64,000 nucleotides of DNA. Origin: Pyrenochaeta sp. MPI-SDFR-AT-0127 (Eukaryota > Ascomycota > Dothideomycetes > Pleosporales > Cucurbitariaceae). Below the pieces are notes generated by a model. The model ran no database searches, was not told the DNA's origin, and worked only from the letters and a program-made list of their open reading frames with translations. How positions within the stretch are numbered: the stretch's first letter is position 1; each line of letters opens with the position of its first letter. Shown here piece after piece: positions 20,950 through 33,470 of the stretch. Position numbers and translations under genes: made by a program. The stretch lies in assembly GCA_020747015.1 (NCBI GenBank), contig JAGTJM010000111.1:1-64000 (forward strand), given 5' to 3'.

Positions 20950-23900
20950 AAGATAATAGCTGGTATACGCTTCTACTCCTACTTAAATATTATAGGAATA
21001 TATCCCTAATAGATAGAGAATGACGAAAACTACTACTAGCTATACTAGCTGTTGCAAATCTTTGTCGTTCTTCTCTCTCTCCCGCTATACTATATTCTAC
21101 TACTAATTCTACTATAAACTTATCTAGCTTATTAAGGCTCTTATACTAATCTCCTCCCTTATGCATAAGCTAGGTACTAATAATCTCTCCTATACACCTA
21201 CAACCCTTTCGTGCCTATACTAGTCCTACTAGTAATCTAATACTTATTAACTATAGTATAATCGCTATCGCTAATTATACCTTACGCTTAGTAGCTCTTA
21301 ATTAGCTCTTATATACCCTAGCTATACTCTCTTACGTTGCTATCCCCTCTAATTCGCTAGTACGCTCTCTAGATTGTATAGTATAGTGTTATTAGATTAG
21401 TCTTGAATAGGAGGTCTACGTAGTCTAGATATATATATACGGCTGAAAACTATATTATCCTGCGCCTAAGGTTCTATTGTAGCTTTACTTAGTATGCGCA
21501 ATTAGCGCACTACTAGATGGATAGGGTAGGATCTAGTGTATTACCTATATAAGGAATAAAAACTTCTCTACTATTACTTTACTTTACGTCGCCTAAGCTT
21601 TCGCTTAATTAGCTTAAAGCTCTGCTATAGGATTAGCTAGTAGGGCTTATTCTCCTAGCCCTGTCGCTTATTCCTGTCGTTCTAGTGAAAGAGAAAATCT
21701 AAAAGCTTAGCCGCCTGCTTAAACTATATTTTATTCCCCTAACTAGGTTAGCGGCTAGATTATACTATTAACTAGAAAAAGATCTTGTATACCCTTATAG
21801 TAAAACTTAATCTTACTATCTTATTCGCTTACCTTAGGTAAAGCTCCTTATATCGCTTATTAGTAGTATATATAGCACTCTATACATCTATATTAAATTA
21901 CTTAATATTTAGTATATATAGGTACTCAAGCTATGCTTAATATAGTTAGTAGTTCTCTAATATATTATACTACCTATACTAGCCCTTAGCCTAGTTAAAT
22001 TAAATAAATACATCGCGTAAGTCTTTAACCGCTCGCTATCGTCGCTTATACTCGTTATGTATAAGTAGCGTCCTAATTAGTATATTATCACTATATAGTA
22101 GTACAATTTAACGCGTAGTCTAGTTAAATTTAGGTAGGAACTACCTAAGACTATATCGCTCTATTATCTCCTACATCCCTAAACCCTCTCGTACTATAAT
22201 ATAGATACTGCGGTTCTACTCCTATTAGTCCTTATATAGCAGCGACTCTCTCTATATTATACTACTACTATAGTAGAACCGTAACGCCCGTAGTGCCGCT
22301 ACTATAACTATAGTCTCTAGTAGCGAGTACGTCCTAGCGGTATGCGTAAGTGTATACTTAAAGAGGAAGTAGTATTTATTAATCTACGTATATAAGAACC
22401 TAAGGAGCTCTTTAGTAGGTACAATATAGTATAGTAGTAGTCTAACCGCATTATTAATCGTATTATCGTATAGGTCCTATTAGTACTATAGCTTATTAAT
22501 CTAGTCTATTATACTTATTAAGATATAATACTCTTTACGGATCCTATATAACTTCTACTAGTTATCTACTAAGTTTGTATGCGCACGCCTTTTACTGTGT
22601 AGGTATACTAGCTAATATACCTTACTTAAAAAGTTTACGCTACCCCCCTATTACTATAGAGACTAAACGTAGCCTAGGTTAAGCGTAAGGTTTTCGAGTA
22701 TATTATAATAGAAGACGTACGTCTTAGATATGTTAAAAGGTGTTTTAATAAGCGCGTAGAACTGCGAGTATACTAATCTATCTATATTTTCCTATCTATG
22801 CGGTATAGTAAATAGTGTCTACCCTATTAAATCTCGCGTTATTACCTATTAGTAAGTTGTCACTCTAGGACTTCCTCTTATATACTTTCTATCTACTAGA
22901 AGTACTACCCGCTTATCCGCGTAGGCCTTAAGACAGTACCACCGCTATAAATATACCTCCGCTTTATTACTATCAGGTATAGTATTATAGGGAAGCGCGC
23001 TATCTTTAGAGGTTACCTACTTACTAAGGTTAATATATATTTAGTCCTTACTATAGAATTATTTATCTATTACCTATTCCTAGTAACGCTGCTATCGCGT
23101 GTACGCTAAAGGTAGACTACTACCTATATACTTAAGCTTAGTATTTTTAGTGTGTATAAATAGCGTAGCGTCGCTAAACCTCTTAAAACTAGGGTTATTA
23201 GCTACTCTCTTACGAATCTAACTCTATAGTAAGTTAAGGTGCTATAGCTAGAGTACGTATCTTAGAAGCTATTCTCTTACTAATTCTTTTCTCGCGAAAC
23301 TCTCTATAGATAGTACTAATATATTAAGTTTTATGATATGCGCTAAGATAGGGAGATACTAAAGCACGTTAGATAAACCTATTACCTTAGTTAGGGTAGG
23401 GATAAGGACTGCATCGTACTAGAGTTCCTAGTCCTACGTACTAAGGAAATTGGAATATTAGTACTAGCTTTTAAGGCGTAGGCTAGGGAAAAAAATATAA
23501 ATAAATAAAGACTCTAACCTAATAATAGAACTAAAATAATAATAGAGTATCTTATATAAAGGAATATTTCGTTATATAACTTTATTACGCTTATTATAGG
23601 TAGGTATAGAAAGACTAAAATATATATCTACCGCTAAGTTAAGGAAGGAATAGGACTAAGGAAGCTAGTTAATACTAAGCTAAGCTACTCTAAGGCTACT
23701 AGGGAAATAATAAAGACTATTAATATTAAACGTAGTCTGTACCGCTCGCTGCTTAGTACTAGTTTAATACTGCGAGAGATATAGGTTAGCTAGTAAATTA
23801 CTTTCTAAGCCTCGCGTAATACCTTTAAAAATACTATAATAGTCTAGGCTAGCTAGTAGATCCATAGGCTTTATTAGCTTTAGATCGCCTAGTATATCTA

Positions 23901-24900
23901 GTAAGGGTGTTCGTCCCTCCCCTTCACCGCGTATTAGCTGCGTAATCTGCTGTATTAATAAGCACGTAGGATATATATTACCGCGCTAATAGTAAGCTTA
24001 GTGCGTTCGCTCTACCTTACTATACTATTCATAAGTATAGCCCTAAAAATTACGAAGTTACTTCGCGAGCTTAATAACTGTGCTCTCCTTAGCGTTATGC
24101 GGTAGAGTACTATCTACTAGCGATTTAGTACGCGTTGGTGTCGCACTTAACGTCGTATATTAAACCTGCTAGAGTGTTAGTGCCCTTACTACCGTAGGCT
24201 TAGCGCTAGCTGTATTTAACCCAGCGCGAGGTAACTGGGGCTGTAGTACTGCTTATATCTATAAGAGTAGTATATTTATCTAGGTAGGGAAGCTCTCCTA
24301 TAGACGTCCTGAATTTAATTATACACGTATACGCTTACTAGGTATACTAAGCAGAGGTCGCGCATATTAAATTTAAGGTGCTCCTTTACCTAGTGTATTA
24401 GTTATATTATTTTCTACTCTATTATATATCCCTATAGCGTCCCTGTATAGCGCGAGCACGGGTTCTAAATCTTCTCTGCCTAGTACTGCTATAGGCTATA
24501 TCTTAGCTATTCTCCTCTAGATAGTAGCCTTATACTCGTCTTGCTTATAGCGCAGCTTATTTTCCTCTTCTATAGCCTTCCTAGCCTATATATTAAAATC
24601 CTCGCCTAAATTACACTCCTTAATAGACTGTATAATATTCGCCTACGTCTCCTTAGGCCTACTTTCTTCGTTATATACCAGCTCTATAGGAATAGCGATA
24701 TTCGATAAAATACGAAGGTTTAATCTAGGGTAGTCTTAGTAGGTACGCTGCTATAGAGGTTTAGCTAGTACACGATAAACTCGACTAGCGCTATCTATTG
24801 CGTTTTTTGTAGGTATTATATACGATTACTATATTTCTTAGCGTCTAGAGCTTTAAGCTTACTTTTATATTTCCTAGGGCGTCCTCTAGGTATAGTAGTA
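20950..24900 (-). pseudogene. Gene A of unit 3, destroyed by RIP
   Basis: Full-length counterpart of the unit 2 gene A. The reading frame is indel-intact across the three places where unit 2 is frameshifted, but dozens of TAA/TAG codons from CAA, CAG and TGG make it non-functional. It is useful mainly for reconstructing the original reading frame. Confidence 0.75.
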
Positions 24901-25690
24901 GTTATAGGTAGGTTACTTTAAGAATAGGGCGAAGATATAGTAATATTAAGCTGCTTTAGGGAGCACTTCAGAGCCCCTAAAACCTTATTTACTTTTTAAG
25001 GTCTCTTCTAATATAGATTAAATTTACTATAATCTTATATACGCGGTAGTAGAGAAGACTTATAACTTTAGTATATATATATCTCTCGCGCAGCGTTATA
25101 GGTAGGTTCTATAGTCTGTATTTTACTGCTACTAGCTTATATTACTTATTTCGCCCGCAACTATAAGAATACTACCCTTTTAGTAGCGATAACTTAATAA
25201 TAGCACCTCGTAGAGTAGAAATAAGACTAGTAATAAGGTCCTAATACTATATACTATAGATTAAGCCTATATAATTCTAAAAGATCTAAACTTTTCTAAA
25301 TTAAATCTATTTTAGGAATTCTAAATAAATACATTTTAGGCGTAGCGTTAAAATAAATGCGCTAGTAGGTAGCTATTCTATCTCTATACGCACTTTAAAT
25401 ACTATATTACTATATATATAAGTATAGAAAACGCTCCTTCCTATCTCTCTAAATATCCTAGATACCTATATATAGTCTTATATAGTGTTGAGTGTAGGTT
25501 GCTAAAGCCTACGTTCTCTCGTTACTACTAGCTTACCTTACCCGTTTAGGCTACTATAGTGAAAACACTACCCTTTAATAGTTATAACTTAATAATAACA
25601 CCTTATAGAGTAAAAAGAAGACTATTAATAGGATTCTGTTATCGGATTCTATAAGATAGGCTTAAAAAAATAGCTAAAAAAATTTTGACC

Positions 25691-25714
25691 CTATAGTAAT
25701 TTCACCTATTTATA
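25691..25714 (+). repeat. 24-bp direct repeat, copy 3 (right end of unit 3)
   Basis: Same as copies 1 and 2 except that the final CATG has become TATA, two RIP-type transitions. Confidence 0.65.
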
Positions 25715-26280
25715 GCACTATACTAGATCTAATTTTCTATATTATAGCGCTAAACCTAATTAAATTTATATATTACTCTTAGCTACTAACTATATTTAGC
25801 CTATAGGATACTAGCGAATACTATCTTCTATACGCGATAATAACTATTATAATATATTATTATACTTTAAAGCGTATATAATCTAACTCTCTTACCTTAT
25901 AAGAGGTAGCCTATAGTGCTAATCTAGTATTCCTATATACTTACTATTATTATTAGGGCCTATTACTCTAATCGTAACTATAACTATAGATTAGGTATAG
26001 ATATAGCTATTACTATTATATCCTCTTAGCTAGGAGCTAGATTAGTAAAGACTTTATAGGTAAGTTAATACCCTTATTATAGGCGTATTACTAATCTACT
26101 TAGATAATAAAAATTTAAATACCTCCTCTCTTAGTAGTAATACTATTAATAAAGTATATAAGCTTTAGGAATAGCTAGAGGAAGATAAATAATTAGATAA
26201 AGAAATAGGCTAATTAGTATTTAAGAAATTAGATTAGTAATACTAATTTAGGCTTTTTAGGCTTTTCCTAGGCTAGGCCT
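25715..26280. other. RIP-mutated AT-rich DNA, no gene
   Basis: TA-rich sequence with stops in all frames. It separates the unit array from the GC-rich inverted repeat and the gene island. The parent element was not identified. Confidence 0.5.
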
Positions 26281-26397
26281 ACTAGGCCACGCTCTTTCTA
26301 CTACTTAGGCCAGCTAGGCTAGGCCGTTGGTTGGCGTAAACTAGGCCGGCCAGGCCGAAAGCATTAGCCGGCGTGGCCGGCTTGTTAGCAACTCTGC
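26281..26397 (+). repeat. 117-bp GC-rich inverted repeat, left copy
   Basis: It begins ACTAGGCCACGCTC and ends TTAGCAACTCTGC, with an internal GGCC-rich core (CCGGCCAGGCCGAAAGC). The reverse complement, also 117 bp and about 90% identical, lies at 38746-38862. The core is partly self-complementary. Differences include RIP-type CA to TA changes on this copy. Confidence 0.75.
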
Positions 26398-26680
26398 TTA
26401 CTAGATATATTGGATTTGCATAGGTTTCTATCAAGCACTCAATTCTTAACATATTACTAAAATCTGTTTTGTCTAGCATGGTTTATGCTTAAGCTTTATA
26501 TTGCGCCGCTAGAATAGATTACCATTTAGTTAGTATGTTTATTTAGCTAGGTACATTTATTAGAATCAACTTCGTCCACGTTCTCCTTCTTTATAATTAT
26601 ACTTAAGACATATGAAATAGGGCCAGCTTTCCCATGACAAGATATATATTGATAACAAAACCAGTAAGCTGACGTCTACT

Positions 26681-29018
26681 CTATGTGCAGAATTCTTTCG
26701 CAATACCAAACAACGTGTCGGCTACCGTATTGATGGACTGAACGTCTGCCCACTCGGTTTTCGCATGTAACCCATCCCCCTTTGGACCATACAATATTAC
26801 AGGAATGCCCTTTTCAGAAAGTAGCGCGGAATCCGTCCAAAATGACAGTCCACGTCCCTGTATATCTTGCCCCCGAGTCTTTTCGATTTGCTGCCGACAG
26901 GTCGACACGAACGGATGGTCTTCGGAAATACTAAAAGGTAGGCGAGAAAAGACGACCCTGATGTCATATGAGAAGTCCTGTACTTTTTCCACCATACTCT
27001 GCAAGATATCCTCTAATCGGCCCTTTACCAATTCATCAGACTCTCCAGGTAGCGTTCGCCATTCTATAGAAATAGTGCATTTTGCCGGGTATGACGCAGG
27101 CTCTTCTCCACCTTGTACCTTGGACGCGTGTACGCTAGGAGGACCAAGTAGTGTATTGGGAGGCTCCGACGCGAGCGCATGCGCAAGTTTGTCTAGCTCT
27201 ACTAAGAAATATCCAGCTTTGGATATGGCGTCAACACCCTCAGCTGGTCGTGAACCGTGGGCAGCAACTCCATGTATATCGACTTCGAGCCAGATGAAGC
27301 CTTTGTGAGCGACGATCATGTCTAGATTGGTTGGCTCTGAGACAATAGCCCCATCTGCGCGCCATCCAATAGCAAGTACTTGTTCAGTACCGATGCTAAG
27401 ATCTTCTTCGTCGGCCACGCCAGTGAAAATAACGTCACCCTTCAAGCACTCTTTCTTTGCTCTCATAAGCGCAATAAGGGCTGCAGCAACTCCTCCCTTC
27501 ATGTCAGCGGAGCCACGTCCGTATAGCTTGCCATCTTGTACATGTCCACTAAGAGCATCTCCGTCGTATCCAGACAAAGTGACTGTATCGATGTGTCCAT
27601 TCAACATCAAAGACTTGCCTCCTCCGGACCCACGGACAACCCCAATGACTGATGGCCTTCCAGGAGTGGGTTCAATCCAGTGAGTTTCAATATCGCGGTG
27701 TTCTTGCCAGGCAGCAACATATCTGGCAATTTCCGCTTCCCCAGACCCGGGGACTATTCCACCGCCGGGGTTTGCAGAGTCAATCTGCACCAGTGCCTGG
27801 GTGAGAGAAACAGGATCCTCGATGAAAACTGAGCGCGGAATATCATATTCTCTTTCTCCTTCGGTACATAGCAGAACTACCGTGGAAGTATCTCCAAGCT
27901 GGAGAGCATGCTTTTCGGTCGGAGACAAGCGACGCAGAGCGGCTAGACCGGCCGCCCCGCAAGGCCCTGCAGATATATTTTGAGACTTTAGGTATTCCAG
28001 TGCCTTATGTGCTTCGAAGTCAGAGATGGTGACACTCGCATCAATACCAGCTTTCAGGATGGGCCAGGCTAGCTCCGAAACACTGCCACAGTCAAGCCCT
28101 GTCAGAATGGTGTGAGTTGTCTCAGTGGAGATAAGAGAGCCCCGGACCAGACTCTTCCATAGACATGCTGCAGTGTCTGGCTCTACAGTAAGAACCTTTG
28201 TTCTACGGCCCTGGCTCTTGGAGTGGGTGACTACCGCCTGTGCGAAAGAACCTACACCAACAGGCGCAATGACCAAGTCGGCTCTTTGCTCGATCTGGTC
28301 GTCAATCTCGCGCATCATTGTTGTGTAACCCTCAACGATCCACTGAGGATGATTAGCTATACGCATGAATGGGATGAATCCTGCAACTTACTTTTGGAAT
28401 TTCTTCGTAGCCTGAAAAAGCTGTGTCTTGCACAAGGACACCTCCTAATTCCTTTGCTTTTTTGCAAGCGACACGAACTACCTCGTCGTAGCTCGCATTC
28501 AGTTGTGTCACTCTGGCACCCTCATTTTTAATGCGCTGCTGGGTCATCTGATCTAATCCTTTAGGCACAAATATTTCTACCCTAGCCCCAAGTAAAGAGC
28601 CTATCCAGGCAACCGCACGACCATGGTTTCCATCTGTAGCAGCAAATAGAGTGTCTGGTTTCGAACGCATTGCGTCTTGAACAGTTGTGAGATCAGACTC
28701 GAGAGGGAGTCCAAGACGATTCGTTAGTGCTCGAAAAGCACCCCACGATGCCCCCAAGACTTTGAAAGATGGAAGATGAAGGCGACTGGTCTCATCTTTC
28801 AAGTAAACGGCTTTCAAGCCCAGCTCATCTGCGACGGCCTTGAGTGAATGAAGAGGCGTAGGCGTATAGCCTGGAAGCTGCTGGTGGAAAGAGTAGGCTT
28901 TTTCAGAGCCCAACACTGTATCATCTGATTGCCAGTTTTGGGCAGTTGAATTAAAATAGGGTGATCTCCGAGATGTCATAGTGGGAAGTGTAATGAAGAA
29001 TATTTTGTGGTTTGGCAT
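26681..29018 (-). CDS. Diaminopropionate ammonia-lyase-like PLP enzyme fused to an M20 metallopeptidase
   Basis: Two exons (29018-28392 and 28342-26681) are joined by a 49-nt phase-0 intron (28391-28343, GTAAGT...GCTAATC...CTCAG), giving 762 residues. Residues of about 45-400 are a fold-type II PLP enzyme: TPTPLHSLKAVADELGL, lysine 86 in LPSFKVLGASW as the likely Schiff-base residue, ATDGNHGRAVAW, and the junction QDTAFSGYEEIPK/WIVEGYTTMM typical of diaminopropionate ammonia-lyases, which turn 2,3-diaminopropionate into pyruvate and ammonia. Residues of about 410-762 are an M20 ArgE/DapE-type peptidase: NGHIDTV (His459, Asp461), GRGSADMKGG (Asp489), DEED (Glu521/522) and a late His in GLHAKTEW. 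A deacylase or peptidase half may release the substrate for the lyase. No stops or RIP damage. An alternative start is Met14. Confidence 0.9.
28343..28391 (-). other. Intron of the lyase-peptidase gene
   Basis: Minus-strand GTAAGTTGCAGG...TATAGCTAATCATCCTCAG, 49 nt, phase 0. Removal restores GYEEIPK-WIVEGYTTMM, which matches the family. Confidence 0.85.
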
Positions 29019-29701
29019 TACTGCTAGAACACTGCTTCATTATATAGACGATATGCGAGAAGAGTTGCGGCCAGACCCAGTAATGTTTTCTAGTGGCCCA
29101 CTTTACGTATCAGAAACTGTTAGATGTTCCCTCGCTTCTACTTGTGACGAGGCGAAGTGGGGCGTCAATGCATGATTTAAAACAGTTATTGGAGAATATT
29201 GATGCCAGACTACTCATTCATTTGGTAAATCGCGGCTAGAGCTACCTTATCCACTCAGCCCTCGCCGGACTTTCTCAACAGCTGATTCGCTCGCTTGCTT
29301 CACCTCGCCTCACCTACCTCGCCTCACCTGAACTGTGCTCGCGCTAATACCTAGCGGGGATAACGGTGCACGTGCACCTAGCTAAGGAACGCATATGCTA
29401 AGTATTACATAGTAAAGTCTAGATTTTTGTACGGCCATCGTTTTCCGTCGGGAAATTACGATAAGGTTCACAGCAGCTCTAGATGAATAGATGATGATCT
29501 AGAGTCAGACACTAGGACCTGCATGCGAGAGGATTGCAGCGGAAGATTCCACCTTGAAGACGTAGACTAATATAGTACTAGGTCAAAAGTTTTATTTACA
29601 AAGAAAATTCCGTACTAAGACTCCCCAAAATATTACTCTTTACAGAGCTAAATAACTTAATAACTATATATTTATATTAATTAATATTAAGTATAATATA
29701 C
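29019..29701. other. Upstream region of the lyase-peptidase gene, running into RIP DNA
   Basis: Low-RIP sequence to about 29570 should contain the divergent promoter of the leftward gene. It includes a CTCACCTCGCCTCACC run near 29302. From 29580 the composition falls abruptly to TA-rich. No gene seen. Confidence 0.4.
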
Positions 29702-31662
29702 CCTATAGGCGAGTTAGATACATGAGTAAGTTAGATATATAGGTAAGTTAGATACTCTACTAAGACCCTATTAAAATTCTATACCCTATATAACCGTAGA
29801 ATACTATTAAGGATAGTAATTAGAAATCCTAATAAGCTAATTTATTTAGAAATCTCTTCTACTACCTACTTATATATATATAAGTTATACTAACCCTTAC
29901 TATAGCGTCTATAGCGCCTTTAACTAGGCTTACCTATATTAGCGCGTACTCTCTTCTTTACCTTCTTACTATTACTATATATACTAAACTCTTTAAGTAG
30001 AGTTAAACCTAAGCCCTCTTTAACTATTAGGGTACCCTCCTTCTATACTTACTTTCTTTTATATAATTTATATTATATAGTAGCCTTATTAGCTACTTAA
30101 AGAGTAGTATTCTCCTTCTATACTAATATAAGCTTATATACTACTAATACTATCCCTTTTACTAGCTTTTTAAGTATATTAATTATACTAGTTAGTAAGT
30201 TATCTAGATACCTTTAAATCCCCTCTTTTACTAGTATTAATTATAACCCTAACTCTAAGGTAGTACTAAGGGAGGTCTTCTATAGAAGGTAGTATAGAAG
30301 TATATAACTTAATATTAAGCTTTAATATTACTACCTTTAAGTTAAAAGGAACTAAGCCTATACTTCTAAATCCTTCTATAATATTACTCTCTATAATTAT
30401 AGCCTTAAAAGTAGTAATAAAGTATAGTAAGAACTTAGTTTTTATAATATAGTTAATATAGCTATATATTAGATTCTTAGCTTAGTATCTATACTCTATC
30501 TTTAAAGGTATAAAATAACCTATATTAAGTAGCTATAGTATATATAATAAGTAAGGAGGTATATAGATAGTAATAATATAATTATCTTTATAGTACTTCT
30601 AGAATTTAAGTAAGTTATAGCTTTTATAGTAATTAATAATAAGTAGTTAGTAGCTACTAGTAACCCTCTTCTTTATATAGTTATTAAAGTACTTTAACTA
30701 CTATAGGCTAAGCTTTTTTATTATCTAGCTATTCTTAGAGATAGTAATAACCTAGTTATAAGGTAGGCTATCCTCCTTATACTAGGTAGAGAGGTAGTAC
30801 TTACCCTAGAAGATAATAAAGGGTAGGATTACCTACTCTATTATATTAATATCCTAGATAACTATTATCTACTCTTAATTACTCTCCTAAATAGTTTTTA
30901 GTTATCCTTAATACTTAGAACTTATAATAATAGCTCTAGTTAATATCTAGCCTATTATAAAACCTATCTTATTATTAGATTTAAGGGCTCTTTAGCTTAA
31001 TCTTTAATAAATTTTAATAATAAATATACTATAATATAGTATTATATATCCTTACTTATATCTAATACTTATTAAAGTTATAGGTATCCTTATTAAGAAT
31101 ACTATACTTAGCTTTTATATTCTATACTTAGTAGAACTAGCCTTATAGAACCTTTAGATCCTTATAGAATACTCTCTTATAGTTATACTTTTGATTAAAC
31201 TTAACTTTGAGCTTAGGTAAGTATTTAATAAAGGTTATAGCCTAGTTCTAGCTAACTAGGTCTTAGTAGTACTTAGTAAGTAGAGAATTAGCTATATCTT
31301 TTATAGTAGTAAGCTAGGGCGTATATTCTTACTTATTAAGGTTAAGAATATTCTTAATAATAACCTCCTCTTCTATCTTAAGTAGCTTTATTAAGTTAGG
31401 GTTATAGTCGCATTAAAATATCTTTCTAGTATATTAATTACTTAGTATTATATACGAGATATTATAGATAGCTATAGGATATTACTACGTAGGTATCCCG
31501 TCTTTCTTAATAGCCTAAATCGTAAGCTATAATTAAGCCTCTTTTAAAGCTAGTAAGTCGTTATATTATTAAGATATTACGTTAATAGTATAGTAGACTA
31601 TATATTTTAATAGGGTCTTAGTAGAGTATCTAACTTATCTATATATCTAACTCGCTTATAGG
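29702..31662. mobile_element. RIP-mutated DNA transposon with about 60-bp TIRs
   Basis: The left end CCTATAGGCGAGTTAGATAC, running to ACTCTACTAAGACCCTATTAAAA, matches the inverted right end (…GGGTCTTAGTAGAGTATCTAAC…CTCGCTTATAGG). The left TIR has an extra copy of a GTTAGATA-type motif. The 1.9-kb interior is fully RIP-mutated and has no frame. Size and TIR layout suggest a pogo/Fot1-like element; related ends occur at 40088 and 42594. Confidence 0.7.
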
Positions 31663-32214
31663 ATACGTTATTATATATAATATTATCTATTAAGTATTTA
31701 TTAGGATCCTATTAGATTATTAAGTATAAGGTACGTGCCTAGAAAGAGTATACTAGTAGATCTATAGTATAGTAGTAAGAGTACGCGATACTATATTATA
31801 GTATAAAGCTTAGGTATAACTACTTAGTATATACACTCTCTATAAAAGGAGAAAAATAGGGAATATAGAGGTAATTAATTACGTTTATTATTAAAATTTA
31901 TTAGAGATAAAGCTAAATAGTCCTTAAATCTAATACTTATAGATTTAATATATTATAGGCATTATAAAGTTCTATATATACTTTAGATATAAAATAATAT
32001 ACATGCGTTGTTATTAAGAATTCAGCTACATAGAGGGTGACTTTTGATAGGAAATCGCTTCGCGAACAAAACTTTTGACTAGTGACTGTATCTAGACATC
32101 CTCACCGTCACGTGATGGACGCATGAATTGTTAGAAGACGTGTCTGTTAACGGTCGACTCTAGTATTCTCCGAGATAGCAGGGCGCTGCCTGACCTAAGA
32201 GCGGGATTTTGGGC
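31663..32214. other. RIP tail and unassigned sequence
   Basis: TA-rich to about 32010, then normal composition. No coding feature is evident before the M20 relic. Confidence 0.4.
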
Positions 32215-32400
32215 CGTCTTGTAGTCGTTTGGCATATTTTTCCAACTCAACGCGAAAATAGCCGGCTTTTAGAGATGGCGTCAATACTAAGATCAGGGCG
32301 AGACCCGTGACCAGCCACCCTCAAAACATCCACTTCCAGCCAGATAGATCCCTTGTGGCTTTGACACGTTATCGTAGCTGACTCCATAACGACAGCCGCA
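32215..32400 (-). pseudogene. M20 peptidase fragment
   Basis: Minus-strand translation gives SHKGSIWLEVDVLRVAGHGS, then RPDLSIDAISK and, after a one-base insertion, AGYFRVELEK. It aligns with AHKGFIWLEVDIHGVAAHGS and EGVDAISKAGYFLVELDK of the fused peptidase 5 kb away. Only the dimerisation-domain region is left. It is a diverged paralogue remnant, not a recent duplicate. Confidence 0.7.
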
Positions 32401-33470
32401 AGCTTCGTTCGTCATAGCAATGAATCATTTTCGCAACTTGAACATCCCGACCAAGCTAAGTTACCGACGAAAACTTCCAGTCCCGCGCAGACTGACCACG
32501 TCATCATAGTTGCAACGCCGATTCACTGTCGTGCAGATATAGGAACTGTATTGGTTCTAATATTTCTAAGCAATAGGAACACTGTCACATTGTCTCTACT
32601 AACACAATACTGACAATGAGTTAACACGAGATCTCATGTTGAGAAGGATAGCACGATTGTGCAAGCGACCTGCTCGCATTGCCTAACATGTCATATATAG
32701 CATACATTCTATCGCCTTTTGTCGACGTGGCAGCTATGTTCTGACATTATAAACATGAGCGAAACATATGTGGGCGGTCTAGCCACACTTTCAACCGCGA
32801 CCTAGAATACCTACACTTTATGTTAATGAACTCAGTTCCGCGATCTCTCGGAGTCCTGGCTGCTGGTGATATATAGAGCCTAGATATTGAAAACGGGCTA
32901 ACATTGGCGCGCTATAGCTATCAGACAACCGCATATAATACGGCCGATAAGTATTGATATAACACGGACTGCATCCAGTTTCTGCCAGTAATAGTGATAT
33001 CCTAAGGTAACAGGGATCGAAGAGGCCACGAAAATATGTCGCATGGGGAATGAGAAACACGACTTCTGTCGCAAAGCAGAACATGATCCCGAGTTTGTAA
33101 TCGGAGGTCCCTGAGAGTTGCTTTGGAAAAAGATCTCAACAGACCCGATCTTTAATCCCATAATCTGACCACTACCTTTTCGGTGATTTTTCATTACATT
33201 GATCTATGGGATATGACTTTCATCGAATTCACTAGATTTCATAACGAGGTAATCACACTAACTTGATCATTTACATATAGCCAGCGAGACTGTAATGATT
33301 TGAGCACTGGCAACTTGTGTCTACAGCAACTTTAGGTCCCGTAGACACGATATTACTTCTTGCACGTCTACCAGGACATCAACTAGCATGCCCCTGAGTA
33401 ACATACTTGTCATTCAGCCTACTTGTGAAGCCACCGGCAGCCATGCATAGAAACTCGTATAAACGGTTGC
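32401..33470. other. Unassigned low-RIP sequence
   Basis: Minus-strand frames at 32818-33084 and 32898-33194 overlap, have no recognised motif and no supporting start or splice context. I cannot support a gene here. Confidence 0.35.

Larger units (their letters stand above)
19733..25714 (-). mobile_element. Unit 3: RIP-saturated duplicate of 13744-19733
   Basis: The whole unit aligns with the preceding 6 kb, with CpA turned to TpA and TpG to TpA almost throughout, while CG dinucleotides are largely kept. For example, GGCCTGTCAAATGAAGAG becomes AGCCTATTAAATAAAGAG. Both gene A and gene B are full of stops. At three positions unit 3 keeps a base that unit 2 lacks, and in at least two places it has itself lost a base (near 21200 and 24730). 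Confidence 0.9.

Noticed and set aside
19733..25714. Unit 3 as the 5'-truncated product of a LINE
   Set aside because: The fixed end is upstream of the genes, the wrong side for target-primed reverse transcription, and there is no reverse transcriptase or poly(A)/simple-repeat tail.
26282..26479. 65-codon minus frame over the GC-rich inverted repeat
   Set aside because: It runs through a non-coding repeat whose other copy is not open in the same way.
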